A stretch of DNA of 64,000 nucleotides, from positions 1 to 64,000 of the forward strand of contig CAIXDS010000189.1 of assembly GCA_903918195.1 (NCBI GenBank). Direction: 5' to 3'. The translations under genes were made by a program, and so were the position numbers. Below, piece after piece: positions 48,304-59,299 of this stretch. Numbering within the stretch: position 1 is the stretch's first letter; each line of letters starts with the position of its first letter. Under the pieces are notes generated by a model. It was not told the origin of the DNA. It was given only the letters and a program-made list of their open reading frames with translations, and ran no database searches. The DNA is from an uncultured Acetobacteraceae bacterium (GTDB taxonomy: Bacteria > Pseudomonadota > Alphaproteobacteria > Acetobacterales > Acetobacteraceae).

Positions 48304-49020
48304 CTATTGCTGCAGTTTCTCGACGCCGAGGTCGGCGAAATCGACCATGGTGCCGAGCACCTGCAGATAGGCCACCAGCGCGTCCATCTCGCTCGGGAAG
48401 CCGGGCTGGCCGGGCACCGGCACCGCCTTCGGGTAGCGGCCCGCCACGCCCGCCTGATCGGCCTGGGCGTTCGCCTGGGCCAGCATATCCTGGCGGGCAT
48501 TGGCGATATCCTCGTCGGTGTACGGCACGCCGAGGAAGCGCTGGGTGGTCAGGTGCTTTTCGATCAGGTTGTAGTCGAGCCGCGTCTCGGCGAGGAAGGC
48601 GTAGCGCGGCATCAGGCTTTCCGGCACCAGCGCCTGCGGGTGGCGGAGATGGCCGTAGTGCCAATCGTTTGAATATTTGCCGCCGACCCGCGCCAGATCG
48701 GGGCCGATGCGCTTGCTGCCCCACTGGAACGGCCGGTCATACATGCTCTCGGCGGCCAGGCTATAATGGCCGTAGCGCTCCACCTCGTCCTTGAGGGTGC
48801 GGATCTGCTGGCTGTGGCAGACGTAGCAGCCCTCGCGGACATAGATATTGCGCCCCGCCATCTCCAGCGGCGAGTACGGCCGCACCCCCTTCACGTGCTC
48901 CACCGTCGTCTCGATGGTGAACAGGGGCACGATCTCGACGATGCCGCCAATGGCGATCACGATCAGGGTGAACACCAGCAGCAGCAGCGCGTTCTTTTCG
49001 ATCGTATGCTGATTGAACAT
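48304..49020 (-). CDS. ccoO: cbb3 oxidase subunit II, monoheme cytochrome CcoO
   Basis: A 238-aa subunit with one N-terminal helix ([20 protein letters not shown]) and one heme c site CYVCH near 65-69 within [40 protein letters not shown] supplies the Met-free conserved segment. It passes electrons from CcoP to CcoN. Ends 11 bases before ccoQ. Confidence 0.96.
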   Translation of the reverse strand: MFNQHTIEKNALLLLVFTLIVIAIGGIVEIVPLFTIETTVEHVKGVRPYSPLEMAGRNIYVREGCYVCHSQQIRTLKDEVERYGHYSLAAESMYDRPFQWGSKRIGPDLARVGGKYSNDWHYGHLRHPQALVPESLMPRYAFLAETRLDYNLIEKHLTTQRFLGVPYTDEDIANARQDMLAQANAQADQAGVAGRYPKAVPVPGQPGFPSEMDALVAYLQVLGTMVDFADLGVEKLQQ

Positions 49021-49026
49021 GCCCCG

Positions 49027-50496
49027 TTACTCCCCGGCCACGGCGAAGCCGGCGGGCAGCCCCGCCTCGCGCCGCTCGGTCGATGGGCTGCGCACGGTCT
49101 GGATGAGGTTGTAGCACATGATCAGCCCCCCGGTCAGGAACAGCAGCCCGCCGATCATGCGGATGACGTAATAGGGGTGCACCGCGCTGACCGATTCGGC
49201 GAACGAATATTGCAGGAAGCCGAACTTGTCATAGGCGCGCCACATCAGCCCCTGCATGATGCCGGCCACCCACAACGCGGTGATATAGAAGACGATACCG
49301 AGCGTGGCGATCCAGTAGTGCCAGGCCACCAGCCGGGTGGAATACAGGCCGCTGCGCTTCCACAGCGCCGGCACCATGTAATAGATCGCGCCGAAACTGA
49401 TGAACGCCATCCAGCCGAGGGCGCCGGAATGGACGTGCCCGACCGTCCAGTCGGTGTAGTGCGACAGCGAGTTGACCTGACGGATCGCCATCACCGGGCC
49501 TTCGAAGGTGGACATGCCGTAGAAGCCGACGGCGGTCACCGAGAAGCGCAGCGCGGGGTCGGTGCGCAGCTTGTCCCAGGCGCCGGACAGGGTCATCAGC
49601 CCGTTGATCATGCCGCCCCAGGAGGGCATCCACAGCATGATCGAGAACGCCATGCCGAGGGTCTGCGTCCAGTCGGGCAGCGATGTATAGTGCAGATGGT
49701 GCGGACCGGCCCAGATGTAGAGGAAAATCAGCGACCAGTAATGCAGCACGGAAAGCCGGTAAGAATACACCGGCCGGTTGGCCTGCTTCGGGATGAAATA
49801 ATACATGATCCCAAGGAAGCCGGCGGTCAGGAAGAAGCCCACCGCGTTGTGGCCGTACCACCACTGCACCATGGCGTTCTGCACGCCGGAATAGATCACG
49901 TAGCTTTTCGCAGCGAAGGGCGAGATCGGCACGGCGGCGTTGTTGACCAGCACCAGCACGGCCACGGTCAGAATGAAGGCAATGAAGAACCAGTTGGCGA
50001 CATAGATGTGCGGCTCGGCGCGCTTCATCAGCGTGCCGATGAACACGCCGGCATAGAGTACCCAAACGAGCACCAGCCAGAGGGTAATGTTCCATTCAGG
50101 CTCGGAATATTCCTGGCCGCGCGAGAAACCGAGGCCGTAGCTGAGCCCCGCCATGACAATAAAGAACTGATAGCCCCAGAAAATGAAATCGTGCAAGGCA
50201 TCGGGGCCGGCCAGCCGGGCGCGGCAGGTGCGCTGCACCACGAAGAACGAACTGGCGAACAGCGCATTGCCGCCGAACGCGAACACGGCGACCGAGGTGT
50301 GCACCGGCCGCAGCCGGCCGAAATTCAGAAAGGCCGGGCCGAGATTGAAATCCGGCCAACACAATTCGGTGGCGATATAGACGCCGAGCGAGAATGCCAC
50401 GATCGCCCAGAACATCGCGGCGATGGTGAACTTCTTGATGACCTCCTCGTTGTAGGAAATCACCGGCGGCACCCCGGCGCGCACTGCGTCAGCCAT
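49027..50496 (-). CDS. ccoN: cbb3 oxidase catalytic subunit I CcoN
   Basis: A 489-aa integral membrane subunit with 12 helices that reduces oxygen at a heme b3-CuB centre and pumps protons. Heme and copper ligands appear in [50 protein letters not shown] and [20 protein letters not shown] 50496 ([15 protein letters not shown]) is preferred over the open reading from 50526, which lacks homology. The upstream small gene overlaps it by 8 bases. Confidence 0.97.
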   Translation of the reverse strand: MADAVRAGVPPVISYNEEVIKKFTIAAMFWAIVAFSLGVYIATELCWPDFNLGPAFLNFGRLRPVHTSVAVFAFGGNALFASSFFVVQRTCRARLAGPDALHDFIFWGYQFFIVMAGLSYGLGFSRGQEYSEPEWNITLWLVLVWVLYAGVFIGTLMKRAEPHIYVANWFFIAFILTVAVLVLVNNAAVPISPFAAKSYVIYSGVQNAMVQWWYGHNAVGFFLTAGFLGIMYYFIPKQANRPVYSYRLSVLHYWSLIFLYIWAGPHHLHYTSLPDWTQTLGMAFSIMLWMPSWGGMINGLMTLSGAWDKLRTDPALRFSVTAVGFYGMSTFEGPVMAIRQVNSLSHYTDWTVGHVHSGALGWMAFISFGAIYYMVPALWKRSGLYSTRLVAWHYWIATLGIVFYITALWVAGIMQGLMWRAYDKFGFLQYSFAESVSAVHPYYVIRMIGGLLFLTGGLIMCYNLIQTVRSPSTERREAGLPAGFAVAGE

Positions 50497-50710
50497 GGCC
50501 ACCTTCCCCGGCCGCCACGATTTCAAGCCGGGCTGCCTCCATCTGCCGCATGATTTTCAACGCCAGCGCCCAATCGAACGCACCCGCGAAGACGACCAGG
50601 GACAGGCCGAACACATAGATTTCCTGATCAAGCGCCCCGGCGGCCATCACCAGGCCGATCAGGCCCAGCAGCGCCACGAAAACGCCGACGACGATGTCGC
50701 CCAGATTCAT
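50489..50710 (-). CDS. Small membrane protein upstream of ccoN
   Basis: A 73-aa protein with two hydrophobic helices ([20 protein letters not shown] and [20 protein letters not shown]) and a charged tail. It overlaps the ccoN start, so it is first in the cbb3 operon and probably coupled to it. I do not recognise a named family. A role in oxidase assembly or stability is inferred only from position. Confidence 0.75.
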   Translation of the reverse strand: MNLGDIVVGVFVALLGLIGLVMAAGALDQEIYVFGLSLVVFAGAFDWALALKIMRQMEAARLEIVAAGEGGHG

Positions 50711-50828
50711 ACCACACCCCGCTTGTTATGCGCCGGTCTTGGCCACTGCGCACGCTTAGCCACAACGCACGGCCGAGCCCGGTCCGGCTGGACCCTTGGT
50801 ACCGTGCCCCTGAAGGTCTATAGCGGCA

Positions 50829-50842
50829 TTGACGCAGGTCAC
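50829..50842 (-). promoter_or_regulatory. Candidate FNR/FixK-type box for the cco operon
   Basis: TTGACGCAGGTCAC fits TTGAC-N4-GTCAA except for the last base. It lies about 120 bases before the first cco gene, a usable distance for activation. cbb3 operons in alphaproteobacteria are normally switched on at low oxygen by FNR/FixK proteins. Confidence 0.4.
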
Positions 50843-50920
50843 CGCAATGCAGCATACGCGTATCCAGCATGACAGAGCCGCAGGCCGAAGTTGCGCACAA
50901 AAGATCATGCCATCCGATAC

Positions 50921-50941
50921 CAGTTGACAACAGTTGACAAC
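50921..50941 (+). promoter_or_regulatory. Tandem GTTGACAAC palindromes
   Basis: CAGTTGACAA is repeated directly at 50921-50930 and 50931-50940. Each contains the odd-length palindrome GTTGACAAC (50923-50931, 50933-50941). It lies about 20 bases before ATG 50963 and within the divergent cco promoter region, so it is a candidate operator or -35 element. Confidence 0.45.
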
Positions 50942-50962
50942 CCGTGAAGCCGTCTTCCCGGC

Positions 50963-51736
50963 ATGACTGAGCACTTCGCCTGGATCGATACGCTATGCGG
51001 CCCCGGCGCCATCGCCGGTTCGGGCCCGGCGCTGCTACTCGCGCTGCTGCTGGCGGGGGCCGCGGGCAGCGTGGTGCATTGCGCGCCAATGTGCGGGCCG
51101 TTCGTGCTCGGCCAGGTGTCCGACCGGCTGGCCCGCATCCCGGCCGCCCGGCTGTGCGAGCAGGCACGGCTTTCGAGCGCATTGTTGCTGCCATACCATG
51201 CCGGCCGGCTGATCACTTATGCGGCCCTCGGCGCACTGGCAGCTTCGTCCGGTGCCGCCATTCGCGGCGGCGCCTGGCCGGGCGTGCTGCCGGCGCTGCT
51301 GCTGCTGGCCGGCGCGCTGCTGTTCCTCGGCCACGCGCTGGTCCGGCTGGCCCCTGGGCTGCGCCCGAGACTTCCGGTGCCGGAGCGTGCGCCGGCGGGC
51401 TGGGCGCGCCTGGTGCGCCGCCTCGCCGCCCGGGTGGACCGCAGCCGCCCCGGCGGCGGCTTTCTGCTGGGAGTGGCACTCGGCTGCCTGCCCTGCGGCC
51501 TGCTCTATGCCGCCATCGCCGCCGCCGCCACCGCCGGCAGCGCCGTCGGCGGGGCCGCGGCCATGCTTGCCTTCGGGCTCGGCACCGTGCCGGGGCTGGT
51601 GGCCGTGGGCGTCGCCGGGCAGGCGGCCGGCCGCGCCTGGCACCGCGGCGTGGCCGTGGCGGCGCCCGTGGCCATGCTGGCGAACGCCGCCCTGCTCGCC
51701 GCCATGGCCTGGCAGCGGCTGAGCGCGCTGACCTGA
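50963..51736 (+). CDS. TauE/SafE-type membrane protein (cytochrome oxidase-associated)
   Basis: A 257-aa polytopic protein. GSVVHCAPMCGPFVLGQV near residue 35 carries the conserved H-C-x-P-MCGPF, and GVALGCLPCGLLYAAIAAAA near 170 gives a second Cys pair LPCG. This is the 'urease accessory UreH-like / SafE' group often found beside cbb3 genes and linked to copper or cytochrome maturation. About six helices. It diverges from the cco operon, which supports a role in oxidase biogenesis. Confidence 0.82.
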   Translation: MTEHFAWIDTLCGPGAIAGSGPALLLALLLAGAAGSVVHCAPMCGPFVLGQVSDRLARIPAARLCEQARLSSALLLPYHAGRLITYAALGALAASSGAAIRGGAWPGVLPALLLLAGALLFLGHALVRLAPGLRPRLPVPERAPAGWARLVRRLAARVDRSRPGGGFLLGVALGCLPCGLLYAAIAAAATAGSAVGGAAAMLAFGLGTVPGLVAVGVAGQAAGRAWHRGVAVAAPVAMLANAALLAAMAWQRLSALT

Positions 51737-51754
51737 CGCCAGCCGCCGCCCGGC

Positions 51755-52876
51755 TCAGCGCGGCAGCATGTCGGCGAACCGGGCCGGATCGATGGTGAAG
51801 CTGTTGTGGCTCTGCGGACGGTCACGGCCGGTCAGGCGGCCGAACAATTCGCCGTAAGCAACACCCGCATGGCTGGCGAGATCCCAAAAGAACGGATCAG
51901 GAAAATCGCCGGGCGACAGCACCAGGCACGCCGTGCCGGCCGGACAGAACAGCAGGTTGGCCAGCGCCGCGCCCTTCACCCCCACCACGCTGGCCGCACC
52001 GTGAAACAGCCGCGCCTGCCCGGCCAGGTCGAGATGTTGCGGCTCCACCACCTCGTAGCCGTGCTGCCGGGCGTGCGCGATCAGCTCCGCCTCGTTGTCC
52101 AGCCGCCGCGCCGGATGCAAGCCGCGCGAGACGAACAGGCGGCGGGCCGGCTGGACCGCGCCAAGCTCCGCCCGCAGCAACTGGGCGCGCAGGCTGGCCA
52201 GCCCCTCCGGATGCTTGAACAGCGGCGGAATGTGCAGCGGGCTGATGTACATCACCTCATCGCACGCCCACACTTCATTGTCCGGGTGCTCCAGCACCGG
52301 CACGCCAGGGGCGAGGCAGGCGATGGTATCGGCCACCACCTGACGCATCGGCGGGCTCTCCTGCCGGCCGACCACGAGGGTCCAGGACGGTGGCCGTCGC
52401 AGCCGTGTCGCCAGGCCAAGGGTGGCGGCGCTGTCGATCAGCCAATGACCGTAATTGCGCCACCATGGCCGCTTGAGCAGCACCACCGGGGTGGAGATGC
52501 GCCGGCACGGTGGCGGCAGGCGCAGGGCGCCATAGTCCGCGGCGCTAAACCCGTCCGGGGTCGCGCCATGCGCCAGGAACTCGACCGCGCTGTCGCGCAC
52601 CAGCCAGCCATCGCGCGTCACCACGCTGCCCTGACCGGCGATCAGGGCATCCTTCAGCACGGTGCAGCGGACGGCGCCATACCGCTGCTCGCCGGCATTG
52701 TAGATTTCGTGAACCCATGGAAGCTGGTCGGGATCGAGATCGGCTGTGTCGATGCCACGCGGAGGGCGGCGGCAGTACAGACCGGGCGGCGCCAGCTCAT
52801 CGACCCGGCCCACGCTGTCCGCGTTATTGGTCTCGATCAGCGCATCGAGCGAAATCACGTGGATTGTATCGCTCAT
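51755..52876 (-). CDS. Glycosyltransferase family 61 protein
   Basis: A 373-aa protein matching GT61 (DUF563): LKRPWWRNYGHWLIDSAATL with the NYxHWLID core near 137-146, RRLFVSRGLHPARRLDNEAE near 245, and VVGVKGAALANLLFCPAGT near 290 with GAALAN. Such enzymes transfer xylose or other sugars to surface glycans. No signal peptide, so it acts from the cytosol. Convergent with the SafE-like gene. Confidence 0.85.
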   Translation of the reverse strand: MSDTIHVISLDALIETNNADSVGRVDELAPPGLYCRRPPRGIDTADLDPDQLPWVHEIYNAGEQRYGAVRCTVLKDALIAGQGSVVTRDGWLVRDSAVEFLAHGATPDGFSAADYGALRLPPPCRRISTPVVLLKRPWWRNYGHWLIDSAATLGLATRLRRPPSWTLVVGRQESPPMRQVVADTIACLAPGVPVLEHPDNEVWACDEVMYISPLHIPPLFKHPEGLASLRAQLLRAELGAVQPARRLFVSRGLHPARRLDNEAELIAHARQHGYEVVEPQHLDLAGQARLFHGAASVVGVKGAALANLLFCPAGTACLVLSPGDFPDPFFWDLASHAGVAYGELFGRLTGRDRPQSHNSFTIDPARFADMLPR

Positions 52877-53086
52877 GCGTGACTATGCCTTCACTCTCGC
52901 CACCGGTCAGGAATGGTGCACGACGAACGCCGCGCCGGCAGGCACGATCGGGATGCCCTACGCCGGGGCAGCGCTTGCTAGCATCCCTGGCGCAATGCTG
53001 GCCACCGGAGCCTCCCGTTCGCGGCGCGGATACTGTAGGGTCGGTGCCGTCCGCGACCGCCTCCCACCACGCAAGGTCCTGTCCCG

Positions 53087-54682
<1,596 letters not shown>

Positions 54683-54717
54683 CGTCGCGTGGCCGCCGCA
54701 ACCTGAGGGAGCCGAAG

Positions 54718-55038
54718 ATGCACCTAGGTCCATTCAACCGCCTGCCCATGCTGGCCGGGGGTCTGTTTCTGCTGGCCGGCTGTGTCAGTCCCGCGGTCGA
54801 GCCGGCGGGACTGCCCTACCCGGCCCCGCCGCCAATGCCGGCCGAGACCATCCCCATGCCGCCGGTTTCCGAGGACGCGCTGATCTGGCAGCCCGGCCAC
54901 TGGGACTGGACGGGCGGCGGCTACATCTGGCGGGAAGGACGCTGGGTGCCGCGCGGCGAACATGGCACGCAATGGATGCCCGGCTACTGGGCGCGCGAGG
55001 GCGGCGTGTGGAACTGGATGCCGGCGCACTGGCTGTGA
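54718..55038 (+). CDS. WxxGxW-repeat lipoprotein
   Basis: A 106-aa lipoprotein. A signal peptide ends in LLAGC (Cys near residue 22). The mature part has a Pro-rich linker and then Trp-rich repeats: WQPGHWDWTGGGYIWREGRW, WMPGYWAREGGVWNWMPAHW. This YXWGXW/WxxGxW repeat family sits in the outer envelope with unknown function. GAGGGAG precedes ATG 54718. It follows the acyl-CoA dehydrogenase by 35 bases. Confidence 0.8.
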   Translation: MHLGPFNRLPMLAGGLFLLAGCVSPAVEPAGLPYPAPPPMPAETIPMPPVSEDALIWQPGHWDWTGGGYIWREGRWVPRGEHGTQWMPGYWAREGGVWNWMPAHWL

Positions 55039-55039
55039 A

Positions 55040-55104
55040 GGAAGGCCAGGGCTCTGCTCTGGACCCGCCAAGGGCCGAGAGGCCCCTGGACCCCATCACT
55101 TGAA
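55040..55104. repeat. Family A palindrome, inverted copy
   Basis: GGAAGGCCAGGGCTCTGCTC, then GACCCGCCAAGGGCCGAGAG and GCCCCTGGACCCC. It begins directly after the lipoprotein stop in orientation opposite to the copy at 55184. Confidence 0.75.
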
Positions 55105-55176
55105 GGGTTTTGGGAAGAGGGGGGGTGAGGAGGGGCCGCAGCATCTCCTCACCCCCCCCCTCTTCCCAAAACCCTT
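55103..55176. terminator. Very long hairpin between convergent genes
   Basis: Left arm AAGGGTTTTGGGAAGAGGGG.. (55103-55132) is matched by right arm ..CCCCTCTTCCCAAAACCCTT (55145-55176), about 30 pairs with a 12-base loop; the G-run has 7 and the C-run 9. AAAA follows on the plus strand, and on the minus strand the stem is followed by TCAAGTG. Likely a bidirectional terminator. Confidence 0.7.
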
Positions 55177-55183
55177 AAAACGA

Positions 55184-55240
55184 ATGGGTTCTAAGGGCTC
55201 CGCCCTTAGCGGGGTCCAGGGGCAGAGCCCCTGGCCTTCC
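55184..55240. repeat. Family A palindrome, full copy
   Basis: 57 bases identical to 11325-11381. It lies downstream of both convergent genes. Identity of two copies 44 kb apart suggests recent spread or gene conversion. Confidence 0.85.
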
Positions 55241-55286
55241 TTCCCCCGATTGCCGCTTCTGTTGACGAACGGGCGTCGTTCCGCCG

Positions 55287-58214
55287 TCAGATAATCGCCG
55301 TTGAATGCAACGTGATGGCTGTTCCCGGCGTTCCCGCGCTGCCGTCGCCGGCGGCGGTGAAGGACAGGCCGCCGGGGCTGGCGAGTTTCAGCGTGTCGGT
55401 AACGGTGCCGCTTTTCACCGTCAGAATGTCCGTGTGGTTGTTGTAGGTTGCCGTGGCGCCGCTCTTGAAGGCCAGGCCGGTCAGGTCGATGACGTCGGCG
55501 CCGCGGAAGTTCTGGATGATATTGGCGAAAGTGTTGGCAGAGAGCGCCGCGTTCGCGATCTGCAAAGTCTCGGTACCCTGGCCGAAGCTGATCGCCTGCG
55601 TGCCCGCCGCGCCCGAAGCCGCGACATCGAGCGCGCCGCCATTGAGCAACGTGCCGCCCGAATAGGTGTTGTTCGCGCCATTAAGTACCAGCGTCCCCGC
55701 GCCGGTCTTGGTCAGGGAGCCCGCGCCCTGGATCAGCCCGCCCAGCGTGGCGGTGTTGCCGTCGGTATTGAAGCTGCCGCCTGGCGCCTTCAGGGTGATC
55801 GTGCGGGTGGAGGTGAAGCTGGGGCCGGATGGCGGCAGGAACTCCAGCGTGCCGCCGCCGAAGCTGAGCCCGCCGGTGCCGAGGGTGGCGTCGCTGATCA
55901 CCGCCAGCGTGCCGCCGTCGATCGCCCAGGGCGTTGCGGCGGTCGTGGTGTTTTGCAGGGTCCAGGTGCTCGATCCGGTTTTCTCGAAAGCGCCGAAGCC
56001 CTGGTATTGGCCGCCGATCTGCGACACGTCGAAACTGGCATCGGCGCTGCCGCCGAGGATGAGCGTGTCCGTCGTGCCGGCCTCGCCGACGACGTTGCCG
56101 GTGATCGAATAGCCGGCCAGCAGCGTCAGGCTGTTCGTGCCGGCGGTGAAATCGATGGCGTCGGCGCGCGTCACCCCGTCGCCGCCGAGGCCGCCTTTGA
56201 TGGTGCCGCTGTCGATGAGCGTCAGCCCGGCGCCGTCAACGCCGGCACCGCCCGCGCCGTTCTTGCCGCCACTGCCGCCACTGCCGCCAGCGCCGCCGCT
56301 GCCGCCGGTGACCGTGCCGGAATTGGTGAACACCGCCCCGCTGGCGGCAAACGCTGCGCCCGCGCCGCCGGCGCCGCCCGCGCCGCCGCCCATGCTGCCG
56401 GCGCCGCCTTTGCCGCCGCTGCCGCCGGTGACCGTGCCGGAATTGGTGAGAGTCGATCCGTCCGAGGCGAACGAGACGCCCGCACCGCCAACGCCACCCG
56501 TGCCGCCGCTATGGCCGCCGCTGCCGCCACCGCCACCGGCGCCGGCGGTGACCGTGCCGGAATTGGTGAGAGTCGATCCGGCCGAGGCGCCCGTCGAGCC
56601 GAACGAGACGCCCGCACCGCCATTGCCGCCCGCGACGTCGAACTCGGCGGTGCCGCTGCTGCCGCCGCTGCCGCCGGTGACCGTGCCGGAATTGGTGAGA
56701 GTCGATCCGTCCGAGGCGAACGAGACGCCCGCACCGCCATTGCCGCCCAGGCCGCTGCCGCCGATGTTGCTGCCGCCGCCGCCGCCGCCGCTGCCGCCGG
56801 TGACCGTGCCGGAATTGGTGAGACGCGACCCGGCCGAGGCGCCAGTCGAACCGAACGAGACGCCCGCACCGCCATTGCCGCCTGCGCCGCCGCCGGCGCC
56901 GCCTTTGCCGCCACTGCCGCCGGTGACCGTGCCGGACTTGGTGAGAGTCGATCCGGCCGAGGCGCCAGTCGAATCGAACGAGACGCCCGCACCGCCATTG
57001 CCGCCCGCACCGCCGCCTATGCCGCCGCTGCCGCCGCCGCCACCGGCGCCGGCGTCGATCGTGCCGGAATTGGTGAGAGTCGATCCGTCCGAGGCGAACG
57101 AGACGCCCGCACCGCCGTTGCCGCCCGCGCCGCCGGCCTCGCCGCCGACGCCGCCTATGCCGCCGCTGCCGCCGGTGACCGTGCCGGAATTGGTGAGAGT
57201 CGATCCGGCCGAAGCGCCAGTCGAATCGAACGAGACGCCCGCACCGCCATTGCCGCCCGCACCGCCGCCGAGGCTGCCGCCGCCGCCGTCGCCACCGGCG
57301 CCGCCGGTGACCGTGCCGGAATTGGTGAGAGCCGATCCGGCCGAGGCGAACGAGACGCCCGCACCGCCATTGCCGCAGCCCGTGCCGCCGACCTCGGCGA
57401 CGCCGCCTATGCCGCCGCTGCCGCCGGTGACCGTGCCGGAATTGATGAGAGCCGATCCGGCCGAGGCGAACGAGACGCCCGCACCGCCATTGCCGCCCGC
57501 ACCGCTGTCACCGCCAACGCTGCCCGCGCCGCCCGCGCCGCCCACGCCGCCGGTGACGGTGCGGGTATTATTGAAACTCGCCGATTGGGCGGTGAACGTA
57601 ACGCCGGCGCCGCCGTTGCCACCGACACCGCCCGCGCCGCCATTGCCGCCCGCGCCGCCCGTGCCGCCGGCACCGCCTTTGATCGCGCCGGCATTGGACA
57701 GGCTCACCCCTGTCCCGGTGAACAGCGCGCCCACGCCGCCATCCCCGCCCGCGCCGCCCGCGCCGCCCACGCCACCGTTGCCGCCGTTGCCGCCAGCACC
57801 GCCGGTCACGCTGCCGCTGCTCTTGATGGTTTGCGTCAAGGTGCCCGTAATCACGGCGCCGTAACCGCCGGCCCCGCCACCGCCGCCACCGCCGCCACCG
57901 CCGTTGACAGCGGTCCCGTCACCGCCAGCGCCGCCGTCGCTACCAGCCGCCGCGAGGATCGCTGTCGTGAGCGTGACCTTGGAAAGGGTCACCCCATTCG
58001 CGCCGCCGGCGCCGCCGTTACCGCCGAAGCCGCCGTGCTTGACGCCGGTGGCGCCGAGTCCTCCGAAGCCGCCGCCAGCCGCCCCGCCGCCGCCACCACC
58101 GCCGCCGTGGCGAGCCGCGCCCGGCGCCCCCGCCTTGCCCTTGTAGCCGGTTCCGCCCGCGCCGCCGGCGCCGCCGGCCCCTGATGTCCCGCCCGTTCCG
58201 CCGCTCGTTGTCAT
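55287..58214 (-). CDS. Very large glycine-rich PGRS-like repeat protein with beta-strand C-terminal domain
   Basis: A 975-aa protein. Residues 1-70 are almost pure Gly/Ala triplets (GGTGGTSGAGGAGGAGGTGY). Residues about 120-700 hold about 14 repeats of a 35-55 aa unit: AGVSFASDGSTLTNSGTVTG, then a GGSGG tract. Residues about 760-870 have autotransporter-associated beta-strand features (LTKTGAGTLVLNGANNTYSG, GGTLLNGGALDVAASGA) and the end (FRGADVIDLTGLAFKSGATA, LTVKSGTVTDTLKL) matches a domain of large secreted alphaproteobacterial repeat proteins. No Sec signal and no beta-barrel translocator, so type I secretion is likely. AGGAG stands 7 bases before ATG 58214. Role in adhesion or matrix is inference. 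Confidence 0.8.
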   Translation of the reverse strand: MTTSGGTGGTSGAGGAGGAGGTGYKGKAGAPGAARHGGGGGGGGAAGGGFGGLGATGVKHGGFGGNGGAGGANGVTLSKVTLTTAILAAAGSDGGAGGDGTAVNGGGGGGGGGGAGGYGAVITGTLTQTIKSSGSVTGGAGGNGGNGGVGGAGGAGGDGGVGALFTGTGVSLSNAGAIKGGAGGTGGAGGNGGAGGVGGNGGAGVTFTAQSASFNNTRTVTGGVGGAGGAGSVGGDSGAGGNGGAGVSFASAGSALINSGTVTGGSGGIGGVAEVGGTGCGNGGAGVSFASAGSALTNSGTVTGGAGGDGGGGSLGGGAGGNGGAGVSFDSTGASAGSTLTNSGTVTGGSGGIGGVGGEAGGAGGNGGAGVSFASDGSTLTNSGTIDAGAGGGGGSGGIGGGAGGNGGAGVSFDSTGASAGSTLTKSGTVTGGSGGKGGAGGGAGGNGGAGVSFGSTGASAGSRLTNSGTVTGGSGGGGGGSNIGGSGLGGNGGAGVSFASDGSTLTNSGTVTGGSGGSSGTAEFDVAGGNGGAGVSFGSTGASAGSTLTNSGTVTAGAGGGGGSGGHSGGTGGVGGAGVSFASDGSTLTNSGTVTGGSGGKGGAGSMGGGAGGAGGAGAAFAASGAVFTNSGTVTGGSGGAGGSGGSGGKNGAGGAGVDGAGLTLIDSGTIKGGLGGDGVTRADAIDFTAGTNSLTLLAGYSITGNVVGEAGTTDTLILGGSADASFDVSQIGGQYQGFGAFEKTGSSTWTLQNTTTAATPWAIDGGTLAVISDATLGTGGLSFGGGTLEFLPPSGPSFTSTRTITLKAPGGSFNTDGNTATLGGLIQGAGSLTKTGAGTLVLNGANNTYSGGTLLNGGALDVAASGAAGTQAISFGQGTETLQIANAALSANTFANIIQNFRGADVIDLTGLAFKSGATATYNNHTDILTVKSGTVTDTLKLASPGGLSFTAAGDGSAGTPGTAITLHSTAII

Positions 58215-58360
58215 GGCACGTCTCCTGACGGTTTCAGCCCCGATGTCAGACGCGGCCGAACGTTTCATTCCACATGCAGAAGACCATAGCTTCGGTCACA
58301 GAAGTATGTAACTGCCGAGCCATCACAATGTCTCGACCACGCGAAGACACGCTGACGCGC

Positions 58361-58392
58361 CGACGGGTCCAGGGCAGCGCCCTGGCCTCGCT
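58361..58392. repeat. Family A palindrome, short copy
   Basis: GGGTCCAGGGCAGCGCCCTG followed by GCC: one hairpin of the dispersed family, located just after the DUF1445 stop (that gene reads leftwards to 58407) and before the giant repeat gene. Confidence 0.65.
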
Positions 58393-58406
58393 TTCTTGCC
58401 TGTTAA

Positions 58407-59204
58407 TCAAACGGCCAGACTACTGTTCCGCAAATCAGTAATCAGCATGCACCCCGGCGCGTGGGTCATGCAGAATTCCGGCTTCACCTGCGCAATCACC
58501 GATTGCGGCGTGACCCCGCAGGCCCAGAACACCGGCAATTCGTCCGCCGCCACCGGCACCGCATCGCCGTAATCCGGCCGGCCGAGGTCGCGGATGCCGA
58601 TCGCCTCGGGCAGGCCGATATGCACCGGTGCGCCGTGCACCGAGGGATAGCGCGCGGTGATCTGGATGGCGCGGATGGCGTCGGCCGGCCGGAACGGGCG
58701 CATCGACACCACCAGCGGTCCGAAAAAGGCGCCGGCCGGCACGGTGGGGATGCTGGTGCGGTACATCGGCACGTTGCAGCCGCGGGCGATGTGGCGCACC
58801 TCGATGCCGTGCTCGACCAGCGCCTCCTCGAACGAGAACGAGCAGCCGATGGCGAAAGTAACGAGATCGTCGCGCCAGACATGGCGGATGTCGGTGGGTT
58901 CCTCCACCAGTTCGCCATGGCGCCAGACGCGGTAGCGCGGCACGTCGGTGCGGATGTCGAGATCGGCGGCCAGCGTCGGCAGGGCGGTGGCGCCTGGTTC
59001 GGAGACCGCCAGCACCGGGCAGGGTTTCGGGTTGGCCTGGGCGAAACGCAGAAAATCATGCGCCAGCGCCGCCGGAAGAATGGCCAGGTTGGCCTGCACA
59101 TTGCCGGCGGCGAGGCCGGCGGTGGGGCCGGCGAAGGTTCCGGCGCGGATACGCAGGCGCTCGGTCAGGCCTTGGCGTCGGCCGATGTGCGGCATGGCGT
59201 TCAT
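58407..59204 (-). CDS. DUF1445 putative hydro-lyase (D-glutamate cyclase family)
   Basis: A 265-aa protein, the standard length for DUF1445. [72 protein letters not shown] and the late [20 protein letters not shown] with [15 protein letters not shown] are diagnostic. Some family members make 5-oxoproline from D-glutamate; others are called hydro-lyases of unknown substrate. ATG 59204 begins the homology. Confidence 0.9.
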   Translation of the reverse strand: MNAMPHIGRRQGLTERLRIRAGTFAGPTAGLAAGNVQANLAILPAALAHDFLRFAQANPKPCPVLAVSEPGATALPTLAADLDIRTDVPRYRVWRHGELVEEPTDIRHVWRDDLVTFAIGCSFSFEEALVEHGIEVRHIARGCNVPMYRTSIPTVPAGAFFGPLVVSMRPFRPADAIRAIQITARYPSVHGAPVHIGLPEAIGIRDLGRPDYGDAVPVAADELPVFWACGVTPQSVIAQVKPEFCMTHAPGCMLITDLRNSSLAV

Positions 59205-59299
59205 GCTCCCCTGCGCTTGGGCGGCGCGCCGGCGGATGCCGGCGGCCCCACAGCGGTCAGGATAGCGGACCAGGCCGGTGCGATGAACCCGGTGGCGGC

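Noticed and set aside
55305-58184. Long Ala/Pro-rich open frames opposite the PGRS-like gene
   Set aside because: They are the complement of GGC/GGT repeats. Ribosome site, start context and the recognisable C-terminal domain all favour the minus-strand gene.
55287-58214. CRISPR-like repetition in the glycine-rich gene
   Set aside because: Repeats are coding, vary in length and have no unique spacers; they encode protein units.
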